A stretch of 64,000 nt of DNA from Ruminococcus sp. (GCA_017411385.1 JAFQQF010000024.1:39403-103402); one strand, 5' to 3'. Positions 51,079-60,311 are shown, counted from the first letter of the stretch. Notes: generated by a model from the letters alone, not told the origin. Translations and numbers: made by a program.

Positions 51079-51996
51079 TCAGTTAAGTGCAAGCTCTAAA
51101 GTATACACGTTTTTTTGCATAAGCGAAAGGTAGGTTTCGCCCTTTTCAAAGTTTTCTTTTGAAATATTGTGGCAGGAGTAGAAGGTGAGTACCTCTGCTC
51201 CTGTTTCTTTTGCAATGGTGGAAGCTATATTGTCTGAGCTGAGTTCGATTTTTAGTATCACGGGGATGTTCTCGGTCTTAACCTTTTCAATAAGACTTGC
51301 AACGGTGGAAGCACTTGCCTCGGTGTCATCCGAACAACCCGAGAACGCAGATGCATAATCAAGCCCGTATTCCTTTGCAAAGTACAAAAGAGGAAATCTG
51401 TCGCCGAATACAAGGGTTTTTCTTTGTGACTTTTCTGTGATGCTTCTGAATTCTGTATCAAGAGAAGCCAAGGCGTCCTTGTATGTGTTGAAATTTTCTC
51501 TGTAGCTTTGTGCGTTATTGCTGTCTTTTTCACACATTTTGTCACAGATTACTTCGCAGATTTTCATAGCGTTCACAGGGGAAGTCCAAACATGCTCGTC
51601 GATTTTTGAGTGGTTGTGAGCATCTTCCTCGTGCTCTGCTTCCAATGTTGCAACACAATCGGTTAGTGCAATAACCTCCATATGGGGGTTGTTTATGTTT
51701 TTGAGTATATCGTCAATCCATTTGTCACTTTCTGCACCTGTGTAAATGAAAATATCGCAGGTGCTAAGCTCTAAAATATCCGAGGTTGTAGGCTCAAAGC
51801 CGTGAATTTCCACACCCGGAGGAACCAGCATACTTACCTGAGCTTTATCACTTGCAATTGTGCGGGCGAAGTCATATTGAGGGAAAATAGTAGCAACGAT
51901 TTTAAGCTTTCCGTCATTTTGAGAGGGAATTTCTGTGCAGGCGGTTATGCATATAAGCATAAAGCTTGCCAATATTAATGATAATAATCTTTTCAT
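51079..51996 (-). CDS. Zinc/manganese-type ABC transporter substrate-binding lipoprotein
   Basis: This 305-residue lipoprotein has a signal peptide and lipobox ending ITAC (Cys20). The cluster A-I fold is indicated by VATIFPQYDFARTIASD, PPGVEIHGFEPT with the first metal His, a short acidic His stretch (EAEHEEDAHNHSKIDEHVW, about 117-135) typical of ZnuA/AdcA, and later metal-site acidic residues. It binds zinc or manganese outside the membrane. No permease or ATPase gene adjoins, so it is an orphan binding protein. CAGGAG precedes the ATG, and a Fur/Zur-like box lies upstream. Confidence 0.9.
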   Translation of the reverse strand: MKRLLSLILASFMLICITACTEIPSQNDGKLKIVATIFPQYDFARTIASDKAQVSMLVPPGVEIHGFEPTTSDILELSTCDIFIYTGAESDKWIDDILKNINNPHMEVIALTDCVATLEAEHEEDAHNHSKIDEHVWTSPVNAMKICEVICDKMCEKDSNNAQSYRENFNTYKDALASLDTEFRSITEKSQRKTLVFGDRFPLLYFAKEYGLDYASAFSGCSDDTEASASTVASLIEKVKTENIPVILKIELSSDNIASTIAKETGAEVLTFYSCHNISKENFEKGETYLSLMQKNVYTLELALN

Positions 51997-52033
51997 TTTG
52001 TACTCCTGTGAATAGTTTGCTCACTCTGTTACA

Positions 52034-52047
52034 GATAATGATAACAC
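52034..52047 (-). promoter_or_regulatory. Candidate Fur/Zur-type box of the binding lipoprotein
   Basis: GATAATGATAAC matches the first 11 positions of the Fur-family consensus GATAATGATAATCATTATC. It lies about 40 nt before the start codon. Confidence 0.4.
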
Positions 52048-52067
52048 AAAGTAACCCCAAAAGTAAA

Positions 52068-52313
52068 CTAAAGGGACAAAAATTCTTCTGCAAGTTCAGG
52101 TATGTGAATTGGAAGTGCACAGCTGTTTGCTAGCTCCTTGGCAAAGGTGTGGGCTTTTTCGATATTAGAAGTTAAGTTTTTGATTACACAGCAAAGCTGA
52201 GGATTATCGGATTTCCCATGGGTGCTGTAGTATACGCTGACACCATACGAGCTGTTTTCTTCTGTTACCTCGTAGCAGATAACAGGTGAATGATAGATTT
52301 GTTTTGCTTTCAC
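52068..52313 (-). CDS. Small DUF6514-like protein
   Basis: This 81-residue protein begins VKAKQIYHSPVICYEV and ends CALPIHIPELAEEFLSL; the closing helix with P-IHI-ELAEEFL is reminiscent of DUF6514. The GTG at 52313 has AGAAGGTG upstream; an earlier in-frame ATG (52343) has no such site. It may be co-transcribed with the downstream binding lipoprotein 71 nt away, although the Fur-like box between them suggests a separate promoter. Function unknown. Confidence 0.6.
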   Translation of the reverse strand: MKAKQIYHSPVICYEVTEENSSYGVSVYYSTHGKSDNPQLCCVIKNLTSNIEKAHTFAKELANSCALPIHIPELAEEFLSL

Positions 52314-52413
52314 ATTTACACCTTCTGATTTTGAGCAATACAAATTATGATATTTATCGCTCGTGTTTACTGTTAAGATTATATCTGATTAAGTGTTAAA
52401 AAAGAGGCGAATT

Positions 52414-54084
52414 ATGGAACCTTTTGCACCTTGGCGCAGATTTTATGGAGATGTTAAATCTCACCTTGAATATCCTGATTGTACAATTTGGGAAGCTGTC
52501 AGAAGAACTGCTGAAAAGTATCCTGAGAGTACGGCGCTGATTTATCTGAACCGAAAAGTTTCTTACAAGGAAATGATAAAAAGGATTGAAGCGGTCCGAT
52601 GGGGCTTTGTAAAACTGGGTGTTAAGAAGGGTGACAGGGTTTTGATTGCTCTTCCGAACACTTTGCAGGCGGTGTATACTCTGTATGGGCTCAGCAGTTT
52701 AGGTGCGGTGGCTTGTTTTGTGCATCCCCTTGCTTCTATTGGTGAGCTTGATGAGTGTCTGAAGATTACCAATGCGGATATTCTGGTTGTTTTTTCATCC
52801 TTAGAGAAAGCGTTGAAAGGCTCATCCTGCATAAAAGGAAAGAGTGTTGTTGTTACAGCACTCTGTGATGAGGTTGCAAAATTCAAATTTCAATTTGCAG
52901 GACAGAGCAGAAACAAGCGTTCATACAAGCGGTTTTGTTGGTCTGAAATTATGACAAATTCAGAGAAGAGAGAACGGTTTTGTGCACAGACTGATTGCAA
53001 TGAACCTGCTGTGGTGATATTTTCGGGAGGCACTACAGGCAAACAAAAGGGGGCGCTTATATCCTCTTTTGCACTCAATGCTATGGCAACAGGTACCAAG
53101 GAAATAAGCGGGTGTGAAATTGCAGGCAAATCAATGCTTGCAGTTATGCCTTTGTTTCACGGCTTTGGTTTGGGTGTGTGTGTTCACACGGCGTTGATGC
53201 ACGGCGGATGTGCCATATTGGTACCGCGTTTTTTTGCAGAAAAATGCGGAAAAAACATAAAAAAATACCGTCCAAGCTTCATTGCAGGTGTGCCTGCTAT
53301 GCTTGAAGCGCTTATGAAAAGCAAGAGCCTCAGCAAAGCAGACCTGAGTTTTCTTGCAGGAGTTTTCTCGGGCGGAGATACTCTGCAAGCTGAGCTTAAG
53401 TCGAAGCTTGACGGATATCTGAAGGAACGCGGTGCAAAAATTAAAGTGAGGGAAGGTTACGGACTAACTGAGTGCATTGCTGTCAGCTGTCTTGCTCCTT
53501 GTGATTTACAGAAAAAGGGGAGCATAGGAATACCGCTTCCTGATACGTATTATAAAATTTGTAAAGAGGGGACTACCGCTTCCTTGCCGGCAGGAAAGGT
53601 GGGAGAAATCTGCGTCACAGGGCCAACGCTTATGCTTTCGTACCTTGGGGAAGAAGCAGAAACAAAAAGGGCTCTGAGGCTTCACTCTGACGGCAGGGTG
53701 TGGCTTCACACAGGAGATGCAGGGCTGATGGATAAAGATGGATTTGTTTACTTCAAAGGACGTATAAAACGGATGATAGTCACCAACGGATACAATGTGT
53801 ACCCTTCACAGGTCGAACGGGTATTGAATTCTCACTCTGCTGTGAAATTGTGCTGTGTTGTAGGAGTAAAGGACCCTTGCAAAACAGAGAGGGTAAAAGC
53901 TTTTGTGGTGAGTCGCGACAACAAAGACAAAGAAAAACTTAAAGCTGAGCTTTTTTCTCTTTGTGAGGAACAGTTAAGCCCTTTCGCTGTTCCTCGGGAA
54001 ATTGAGTTTGTGTCCTCTTTCCCAAAAACTAAAGTTGGGAAAATTGATTACAAGACTTTAGAACTCAAAGGTATCGGTACTTGA
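52414..54084 (+). CDS. AMP-forming acyl-CoA synthetase (fatty acid-CoA ligase family)
   Basis: This 556-residue ANL-superfamily ligase activates a carboxylic acid to an acyl-adenylate and then a thioester. The core motifs are present: P-loop FSGGTTGKQKGA (about 204-215), REGYGLTE (about 350-357), WLHTGDAGLMDKDGFVYFKGRIKRMI (about 428-453), NGYNVYP and the C-terminal catalytic Lys in KTKVGKIDY. The substrate is unknown; context gives no pathway. The ATG at 52414 has AGAGGCGA upstream. The gene is convergent with the nucleotidyltransferase that follows. Confidence 0.93.
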   Translation: MEPFAPWRRFYGDVKSHLEYPDCTIWEAVRRTAEKYPESTALIYLNRKVSYKEMIKRIEAVRWGFVKLGVKKGDRVLIALPNTLQAVYTLYGLSSLGAVACFVHPLASIGELDECLKITNADILVVFSSLEKALKGSSCIKGKSVVVTALCDEVAKFKFQFAGQSRNKRSYKRFCWSEIMTNSEKRERFCAQTDCNEPAVVIFSGGTTGKQKGALISSFALNAMATGTKEISGCEIAGKSMLAVMPLFHGFGLGVCVHTALMHGGCAILVPRFFAEKCGKNIKKYRPSFIAGVPAMLEALMKSKSLSKADLSFLAGVFSGGDTLQAELKSKLDGYLKERGAKIKVREGYGLTECIAVSCLAPCDLQKKGSIGIPLPDTYYKICKEGTTASLPAGKVGEICVTGPTLMLSYLGEEAETKRALRLHSDGRVWLHTGDAGLMDKDGFVYFKGRIKRMIVTNGYNVYPSQVERVLNSHSAVKLCCVVGVKDPCKTERVKAFVVSRDNKDKEKLKAELFSLCEEQLSPFAVPREIEFVSSFPKTKVGKIDYKTLELKGIGT

Positions 54085-54094
54085 TTCTTTGGGT

Positions 54095-55285
54095 TTAGTG
54101 TATGCGTAGGTCTTGATTTATACCAATAAGTTTATATACGTTTTTCGCTTCCTGCATATCGTCGGAATAAAAAGACTGGATTCGTTTTCTTTGGTGTTTA
54201 AGAGCTTCGTTTTTTAGGAATAGGGTAGAAAATCCTCTTTTTACCCAGTAAAATGGTAAAAGTACAGGAGCTTTTTCCAGTATTGGGTATCTGTATTTTA
54301 GCTCTCTAGCAGGTGGAAAGTAGATTTGCAATATGTAGTGGATTTTATTTCTGTTTGATAGAGCTTTTGTTTTGTTTGTTGTTGATCTTGTAAGATCTCT
54401 GACCAGGTTGCTTCCGTGATCGCCGCATTTGAAAATAAAGGTAGCAATATCTTTGTTTGCTTCTGAGAATGGCTCATCAGAAAACAAAGATGCAATTAAG
54501 GACAGCACATTGTCATAGAATGTTTCTATGTTGTGTTCGGATAAAATTTTTCTTATGAAATCATTATCCATATCCGGGTGTGCTTTCTCAAAAATATAGA
54601 GATCAAGAAACAGCTTGATTCCGCATCCTTCTACCAACAAGTGCTTATAAAGATGAGTAATAAGATGAAGGTAAAAAATTTCGTTTGTAAAAACGAAGCC
54701 TACGTTATCATCAGAAGGTTTTGTTTTAGAAAAGGGATCACAGAAAATATCTTTGAAATCAGATGTAGAAGAATTAACAGAGGAATGCATTTCATAATAG
54801 AAGAACTTTTCTTTGACGTATTCGTCTACAATTTCATCCTCTGAAAAAACCTCGTATCCGAAATCTTTCATAATGGTTTTGCAGCGATTACGATCTTCTT
54901 CACTCATACAAAGGTCAACATCAGCCTGAGCACGCATATAGGGCATAGGGTAGTAATTCTTCATCACGATTCCTTTCATTTTGATGAAAGGAATTCCTTG
55001 TTCCTCAAGAGCCCCAAAAATTCTTTTGGCTTCTATTTCTTGCCGGGCTTCCCGAGCAATCATACGATGATTGTTGTAGGTGAATTTACTCATGATATCC
55101 TGCGGAATATCTAAGTGGCAGAGGACAGGGTATATGAGAGAGGTGGCTTTATGGAGTTCTGCAAGACGATAGAAAAAATTCCAGTCAATACCGTCAAAAG
55201 GTTGTTCAGGTGTTTTGTTGTTTATACAGCATGATACCAGATGACAAAGATATTTTCCGTATAAAAATATTTTTTCGTTTTCCAT
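54095..55285 (-). CDS. Nucleotidyltransferase family protein (NTP_transf_5 type)
   Basis: This 396-residue protein has the minimal nucleotidyltransferase core: GIPFIKMKGIVMKNYYP (about 107-123), then ADVDLCMSEEDR (about 132-143) with the paired acidic DVD residues, and a long helical C-terminal region. Family members sit in polysaccharide and teichoic acid loci, but their substrates are largely unknown. ATG at 55285 follows AAAGGTGG. A GTTTCGAAAC palindrome lies at the expected transcription start. Only 10 bp separate it from the convergent ligase gene, with no clear terminator. Confidence 0.8.
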   Translation of the reverse strand: MENEKIFLYGKYLCHLVSCCINNKTPEQPFDGIDWNFFYRLAELHKATSLIYPVLCHLDIPQDIMSKFTYNNHRMIAREARQEIEAKRIFGALEEQGIPFIKMKGIVMKNYYPMPYMRAQADVDLCMSEEDRNRCKTIMKDFGYEVFSEDEIVDEYVKEKFFYYEMHSSVNSSTSDFKDIFCDPFSKTKPSDDNVGFVFTNEIFYLHLITHLYKHLLVEGCGIKLFLDLYIFEKAHPDMDNDFIRKILSEHNIETFYDNVLSLIASLFSDEPFSEANKDIATFIFKCGDHGSNLVRDLTRSTTNKTKALSNRNKIHYILQIYFPPARELKYRYPILEKAPVLLPFYWVKRGFSTLFLKNEALKHQRKRIQSFYSDDMQEAKNVYKLIGINQDLRIH

Positions 55286-55306
55286 AATTCCACCACCTTT
55301 TATTGT

Positions 55307-55355
55307 GTTTCGAAACAATAAATTAATTGTACCACAATCCTATATGAAAAAGCAA
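55307..55355 (-). promoter_or_regulatory. Promoter and palindrome of the nucleotidyltransferase gene
   Basis: On the minus strand, TTGCTT (55355-55350), 18 nt, TACAAT (55331-55326), then GTTTCGAAAC (55316-55307) flanked by TTATT/AATAA: a candidate operator at the start site. Confidence 0.55.
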
Positions 55356-55410
55356 TAAAAGTTGTAAATTTGCATAATTTTTTGTAATTTTGACGGAAAC
55401 TGCCCAAAAG

Positions 55411-55441
55411 AAAAGCTCTGACAAAAATTGTCAGAGCTTTT
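55411..55441 (-). terminator. Terminator of the CotH-dockerin gene
   Basis: AAAAGCTCTGACA/TGTCAGAGCTTTT, 13 bp, then CTTTTGG on the minus strand. Confidence 0.9.
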
Positions 55442-55447
55442 CTGAGT

Positions 55448-57514
55448 TTAGTTATTTAGCTTTTCACCGATAGGATAATCAACGGTAAAGCCTGCAACGA
55501 ATTTTTGGATAGCAGTTGCATCGTTGACGTTAACCTTTGAGTCCGTGCGTGCGTCGGCACAATCAAATGCAATTCCCTCCAGAGTGAGGAGCACTGCGGC
55601 ATGCTTCTGGATAAGGGTTGCATCCTTGATGTTTACTGCAAGGTTCAGGTCAGCATCGCCGAGAATTGCATTTTCATAAGTTACCTCGGGAGCTGTGGGG
55701 GTGTAATTCTCGAAGAACTGAGCACTCAGCCATGCACATCTGGTATTAAGCCAATCAATAGTGTATTTGTACTGGTCCTCAAATTTTGTGATGTCGTAGG
55801 TTGTGTCCTTCTGTGCAGGTGTGAACACTCCTGTGTTGCTGTTGAATGTACCTGTGCGAAGAGTTGAGTGGTCACAAATCCAGTCGCCTGTTGTCATGAG
55901 CCAACCCATCTGGTAGTTCATTGCAGCAGAGCCTTCAAGATAATCAAAGTAAACATCGCTTGAATAAAGCTCGCCGGAGTCAATGTTCTTTGAATTGAAG
56001 GTTTTCATAGCAGGTACGAATTCCTCAAACCACACCTTAGCGGCATATTCCATAATGGTTGAGTTTCTTGCTGCCCAGCCGAGGATTGTGTATTTTGAAG
56101 CTTTGTTGTTTCTGCTTGCACCGGGCTTGTGCATTACCCACCAGCCTGTGGGCTCCTCGTAATCAGTAACTCCCATATATCTGAGGTCACCTTTTACACC
56201 TGTTGCGTTGCCAAGGGAGTTGTCGTAGTCCCATACGGGAGATGCAAAGAACTTCCAAGAGCCGTCGTCAGCCTGTTTGTATACAAAGTAAAGGGAGGAT
56301 ACGCCTACGTCCCAGTTTTTGCCAAGTTCGTTGATAAGATAAATCTTGGTGAGGGAGTCAATGTCCACAAGCTCGCTCATATTTGCAGAGTTTAAACGGA
56401 CAGCGTTATACATCGCATCAAACTTGGTTTTTGCAATATTAAGAACCTCATCGTGATAAGGGTCACCCTCATCAATTTCGGGTCCCTTCAGAGTAAGCTT
56501 GCAGCGTGCCGAAGAGGTCTGAATAAAGTAATCGCCATCTTTGGCAGAAGCGTCAACCTCGCAGATGAAGGGGAACTCCTCCTTGAGGGTGCCGTCTTCA
56601 TTTAAGTGTGTATCGTCGTCAATCTCGGGAACAAGGTTGTTTTTACCGATGTCAACCTTCTGCGTAATCTGGTATGAGCCTAAGTAAACGCCGTTCATAT
56701 AAACGTCAACAAATCTGGAGTCGGAGGCATAGGGCATACCAACTGCATCGGATAAATCTTGCAGGAAACGGTTTCTTACGAGAGCTGAATCCTGATAGTT
56801 TGCAAGTAAAGAAAGCTTCTTTGTCTTCTGCATACCGTCGATAGAAACTGCGCTGTCGTAGGTAACGTTGAAGGGCTTTTTCTCTTTGTCCCATGTAGTG
56901 TTGCCTCTGCCTTTGATTTTCTTTATGGGGGTGTTGTCAACATTACCTTCGTTGTCAACAATAGCACCTGTTGCCTTGGCATCATTTTCCTTGTTAGCAC
57001 TCAGGTAGGAGAACAGGTCTGTACCCTCGCCGTCTGCATCGGGGTTATTGATGTAAATTGCGGCTTCTGCACTTGAACGCATAAAAATTACAGTATGAGC
57101 TTCGCCGCCTGCTTCTACTGTAACGGGTGTGCCTTCGGTGTATGATACCAAAGCAGTACCGCCTGCAGGAATAAGGGTTGAGTTTACTGTAACATCCTCA
57201 GAGTAGGTGTTGAGCATAACAACCGAATCTTTGGGAGTGGATGAAGGCATAAAGAAGTATTTTTCCTCTGAAAGACCTTCGCCTTCTTTAAGTCCAAGAT
57301 CTTCCATATCTTCTTCGTCGTAGTCGATGTAGGCATCCGCATGCTGCCAATGGTGCCAGCTTTGAGTTTCTGTTTCATCGCTTACCGCGTGCACATAAAG
57401 CATATTCTCTTTGATGTAGCTTTCGTCTGCCTGTGCGGCGAAGACATCAAAAGAAATCACACCGGTGCTTACAATAAGAAGCAAGCAAAGGATTAAGCTG
57501 ATTGTTTTTTTCAT
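55448..57514 (-). CDS. Secreted CotH-kinase-like protein with type I dockerin
   Basis: This 688-residue secreted protein has a signal peptide (about 1-26, ending FAA), an N-terminal beta-rich part, a CotH domain (about 185-600) and a dockerin (619-688). CotH signatures are KKIKGRGNTTWDKEKKPF, KKLSLLANYQDSALVRN, VYLGSYQITQKVDIG and FASPVWDYDNSLGN. CotH proteins are secreted atypical protein kinases. The dockerin has two calcium-loop repeats (GDADLNLAVNIKDATLIQK and ADARTDSKVNVNDATAIQK) and would attach the protein to a cohesin scaffold. AAGGAGGT precedes the ATG. No cohesin gene is in the window. Confidence 0.95.
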   Translation of the reverse strand: MKKTISLILCLLLIVSTGVISFDVFAAQADESYIKENMLYVHAVSDETETQSWHHWQHADAYIDYDEEDMEDLGLKEGEGLSEEKYFFMPSSTPKDSVVMLNTYSEDVTVNSTLIPAGGTALVSYTEGTPVTVEAGGEAHTVIFMRSSAEAAIYINNPDADGEGTDLFSYLSANKENDAKATGAIVDNEGNVDNTPIKKIKGRGNTTWDKEKKPFNVTYDSAVSIDGMQKTKKLSLLANYQDSALVRNRFLQDLSDAVGMPYASDSRFVDVYMNGVYLGSYQITQKVDIGKNNLVPEIDDDTHLNEDGTLKEEFPFICEVDASAKDGDYFIQTSSARCKLTLKGPEIDEGDPYHDEVLNIAKTKFDAMYNAVRLNSANMSELVDIDSLTKIYLINELGKNWDVGVSSLYFVYKQADDGSWKFFASPVWDYDNSLGNATGVKGDLRYMGVTDYEEPTGWWVMHKPGASRNNKASKYTILGWAARNSTIMEYAAKVWFEEFVPAMKTFNSKNIDSGELYSSDVYFDYLEGSAAMNYQMGWLMTTGDWICDHSTLRTGTFNSNTGVFTPAQKDTTYDITKFEDQYKYTIDWLNTRCAWLSAQFFENYTPTAPEVTYENAILGDADLNLAVNIKDATLIQKHAAVLLTLEGIAFDCADARTDSKVNVNDATAIQKFVAGFTVDYPIGEKLNN

Positions 57515-57554
57515 TGATATAACCTCCTTGAAATATAGGATTTTCTACAATCTC

Positions 57555-57583
57555 AGCATATCATAAAATTTGATTGAACGCAA
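57555..57583 (-). promoter_or_regulatory. Promoter of the CotH-dockerin gene
   Basis: On the minus strand, TTGCGT (57583-57578), 17 nt, TATGCT (57560-57555) with extended -10 TG. Confidence 0.65.
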
Positions 57584-57612
57584 TCCTTTTTAAGGCGAAA
57601 ATCCGAATTTTC

Positions 57613-57641
57613 TTGCAAGTTTTTTCGCTTGGTGATATACT
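57613..57641 (+). promoter_or_regulatory. Promoter of the epimerase/pyruvyltransferase pair
   Basis: TTGCAA (57613-57618), 17 nt, TATACT (57636-57641) with extended -10 TG. Confidence 0.7.
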
Positions 57642-57685
57642 AAATATATAATGATTAATAAGCTAAAGGAAAGGAAGTTATACTA

Positions 57686-58738
57686 ATGTTTCTTTATAAT
57701 AAAGAGGTAGTTTTTCAGGATATGGAAGAGCTTGTTTCAAGAGAGTATGTACCTTATGAAATGCTTCGCGATAAAACTGTTCTTATCACAGGTGCTACGG
57801 GTATGCTGGCTTACTATTTCACAATGGCTCTGATGCACTTGAATCTCACAAAGGATTACAATATTAAGGTTGTAGCTTTGGTAAGAAATGCAAAAAAGGC
57901 AGAAGCTAAATTTGCAGGCTTTCTTGAAGATTCACGATTTGAGATTCTCGCTCAGGATGTTTGTGCACCTATTAAATATGATGGAGCTGTAGACTATATT
58001 TTCCACGCCGCTGGTGCTTGCAGTCCATACTTTATCAAGCACGACCCCACAGGTATTATCTCTGCTAACACCACAGGCACAGTAAACGTTCTGGAGCTTG
58101 CAAGAGAGAAGAAGGTTACAAATATTATCTATCCCTCTACCCGTGAGATTTACGGTAAGGTTGAGGGTGTGGAGTTTATTAAGGAAACCGATATGGGTGT
58201 ATTTGACCCTCTGGAGGCACGCTCCTGTTACCCCGAAAGCAAGCGTATTGCAGAAACAATACTCAGAAGCTATAACGTGCAGTTCGGTGTGCCCTTCACC
58301 GTTTTGCGTATTGCTCATTCTTACGGTCCCGGTATGATTATCGAAAGTGACGGCAGAGTTATGTCCGATTTTATCAGCGATGCCGTAAATTCACGTGATA
58401 TTATTCTCAAGAGCGAGGGTTTGGCACTGAGAGCTTTTTGCTATGTTACCGATGCTGTTGCCGCAATTTTTCTTGCAATGCTCAAGGGTGAATGCTGCGA
58501 GGCTTATAATCTTGCCAATGAAACCGAGCCTACACCCATCCGCGATGTAGCTCAGATGCTTACTGAATTGTTCCCTGAGAGAAATATCAAGGTTATCTTT
58601 GATATTGCACAGAACTCCGGTGCATATTGTAACTATGCCAGAGTCGGACTAGATACCAAGAAGCTGGAGGCACTTGGTTGGGCACCTGAGGTTAAGCTCA
58701 GAGAGGGGCTCAGAAGAACAGTTGTAAGCTTTGATTAA
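57686..58738 (+). CDS. NAD-dependent nucleotide-sugar epimerase/dehydratase
   Basis: This 350-residue extended short-chain dehydrogenase acts on nucleotide sugars. The NAD loop is TVLITGATGMLAYYF (about 31-45), HAAGACSPYF follows, and the catalytic Tyr and Lys are in SCYPESKRIAE (about 178-188). Closest in style are UDP-glucuronate decarboxylases and related epimerases, but the exact reaction is open. AAGGAAG precedes the ATG. The next gene starts 33 nt later and both likely serve one surface glycan pathway. Confidence 0.88.
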   Translation: MFLYNKEVVFQDMEELVSREYVPYEMLRDKTVLITGATGMLAYYFTMALMHLNLTKDYNIKVVALVRNAKKAEAKFAGFLEDSRFEILAQDVCAPIKYDGAVDYIFHAAGACSPYFIKHDPTGIISANTTGTVNVLELAREKKVTNIIYPSTREIYGKVEGVEFIKETDMGVFDPLEARSCYPESKRIAETILRSYNVQFGVPFTVLRIAHSYGPGMIIESDGRVMSDFISDAVNSRDIILKSEGLALRAFCYVTDAVAAIFLAMLKGECCEAYNLANETEPTPIRDVAQMLTELFPERNIKVIFDIAQNSGAYCNYARVGLDTKKLEALGWAPEVKLREGLRRTVVSFD

Positions 58739-58771
58739 TAAGGCTGTAAAATGTAGAGGGGTGGTGATGTT

Positions 58772-60295
58772 TTGAGCTTTTTTGTCAGAGTCAGAAATAA
58801 GTTGTTTCCGAATTTGCCTGCCAGTAAAAGATATAAGTTTGCACACAAACAGAATCCGGAAGTTAAGGTTTTGCTTGCGGGACTTATGATGAGTACAAAT
58901 TTAGGTGACGGTGTTATCAGCGATTGTGTTCAGTACCTTATACAGGATATTGCAAAGAAAAACGGAATAAAAAAGCTCAGAATTACTACCCGTGATATTC
59001 GTAAGGAAAAGTCCAAGGCTCAGCTTGCGGCTGTAAGAAACAGCGACCTTGTGGTTTTCCCCGGCGGAGGGATGATAAAGTATCAGGTTGAGAATTTGCC
59101 TGTAGCTATGGAGAGAATTATATCCAGAGCTGAGCATTACGGAATACCCGTGGCTTTTAACGCCGTGGGGGTAGAAGGCTTTGATTTGAGTGATGATGGA
59201 TGCAGGCTCCTTTGCGATATGTTATCCTCTTCTTGTGTGAAAAACATTACATCACGCGATTATGCTGATTTTCTCAACGAGAATTATTTTTCGGGCGAAA
59301 AGAGAGCGTATCGTGTCAGTGACCCTGCTGTATGGGTGTCTGAAGCTTATGGAGTACAGAAGGCACCGGACTCTCAGATAGTAGGTCTGGGTGTTGCACG
59401 TGCAGGACTTTTTGAAGATTACGGAACACAGTTTTCTAAAGAAGAATTGCTTGATTTGTGGAGCGGAATAATAGACCGTCTTGAAAAACAAGGCATCAGA
59501 TGGAAGCTTTTTACAAACGGCTTTGCAAAGGACGAGGAGTTTTTGCGCGAGCTTGTAAGTTACATAGGCAGAGAAACACAGCTTCAGGAGCTTTCTGTTC
59601 CTAAGCCCGAAACACCTGAGGAGCTTGTGCAGAATATTTCTAAGTTTAAGGGTATTATCGCATGCCGTATGCACGCAAACATTATTGCATATTCAATGAA
59701 GATACCCTGTGTTGGTTTGGTGTGGAACGATAAGCTAAAATTTTTCGGCAAAAGTATAGGCTGTGAAAAGCAGTTTGTAACTTTCGAGAAGCTTAACTCG
59801 GATTATGTGACCGATGTGTTTTTTGAAGCACTTGAAAAAGGCTTTGATGAAAATCTATTTCGGAGCGAGCGTCAAAGTGCATATCGGGGTATAGAGGAAT
59901 TACTTGTTCCTTTCTCTAAGGATACTATCAGTTGCCGCAGACGCGACCTGACAAATAAAAAGCTTGTATGCTACGGATTACCAAATCTTCAATCTGACAA
60001 GCTCAACGTTGAGTTGTTTGAAAGGTATGTGGAGTATTTTGTTTCTGATGATGAAGAGCTGGTAGGTACCGAGTGCTTAGGCAAGCCTGTGTATTCTTCA
60101 AAGAAACTCAGAAAGCCTCTTGGCAGAAAGCCTTTTGTGATTATCAGCGAAACAATTGATTACTATCCTGCTGCAGAAACTCTTAACAATTACGGCTATA
60201 AGGAGAGGTTTGATTTCACTAATATGCACGCATATAAGCGTTATGTATTTAAAAAAGGTGATGTGTTTATAAGTAAACCTGAAACAACCATATAA
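58772..60295 (+). CDS. Pyruvyl transferase-like protein fused to a C-terminal sugar-modifying domain
   Basis: This 507-residue protein has a polysaccharide pyruvyl transferase domain (about 28-365): LLAGLMMSTNLGDGVISDC, VVFPGGGMIKYQ, AFNAVGVEG, and CRMHANIIAYSMKIPCVGLVW. About 120 further residues (385-507) start KLVCYGLPNLQSDKL and read like the small Rossmann-type module found at the end of some sugar-biosynthesis methyltransferases (FVSDDEELVGTECLGKPVYS...PFVIISETIDYYP). The start is TTG at 58772 behind GGGGTGGTGAT. The role is inferred to be pyruvate or similar decoration of a glycan. Confidence 0.8.
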   Translation: MSFFVRVRNKLFPNLPASKRYKFAHKQNPEVKVLLAGLMMSTNLGDGVISDCVQYLIQDIAKKNGIKKLRITTRDIRKEKSKAQLAAVRNSDLVVFPGGGMIKYQVENLPVAMERIISRAEHYGIPVAFNAVGVEGFDLSDDGCRLLCDMLSSSCVKNITSRDYADFLNENYFSGEKRAYRVSDPAVWVSEAYGVQKAPDSQIVGLGVARAGLFEDYGTQFSKEELLDLWSGIIDRLEKQGIRWKLFTNGFAKDEEFLRELVSYIGRETQLQELSVPKPETPEELVQNISKFKGIIACRMHANIIAYSMKIPCVGLVWNDKLKFFGKSIGCEKQFVTFEKLNSDYVTDVFFEALEKGFDENLFRSERQSAYRGIEELLVPFSKDTISCRRRDLTNKKLVCYGLPNLQSDKLNVELFERYVEYFVSDDEELVGTECLGKPVYSSKKLRKPLGRKPFVIISETIDYYPAAETLNNYGYKERFDFTNMHAYKRYVFKKGDVFISKPETTI

Positions 60296-60311
60296 ATCTG
60301 CCTAAAAGAAA

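Noticed and set aside
55448-57514. Sortase substrate motif on the CotH-dockerin protein
   Set aside because: The C-terminus ends in the dockerin without an LPxTG-like signal, hydrophobic helix or basic tail.
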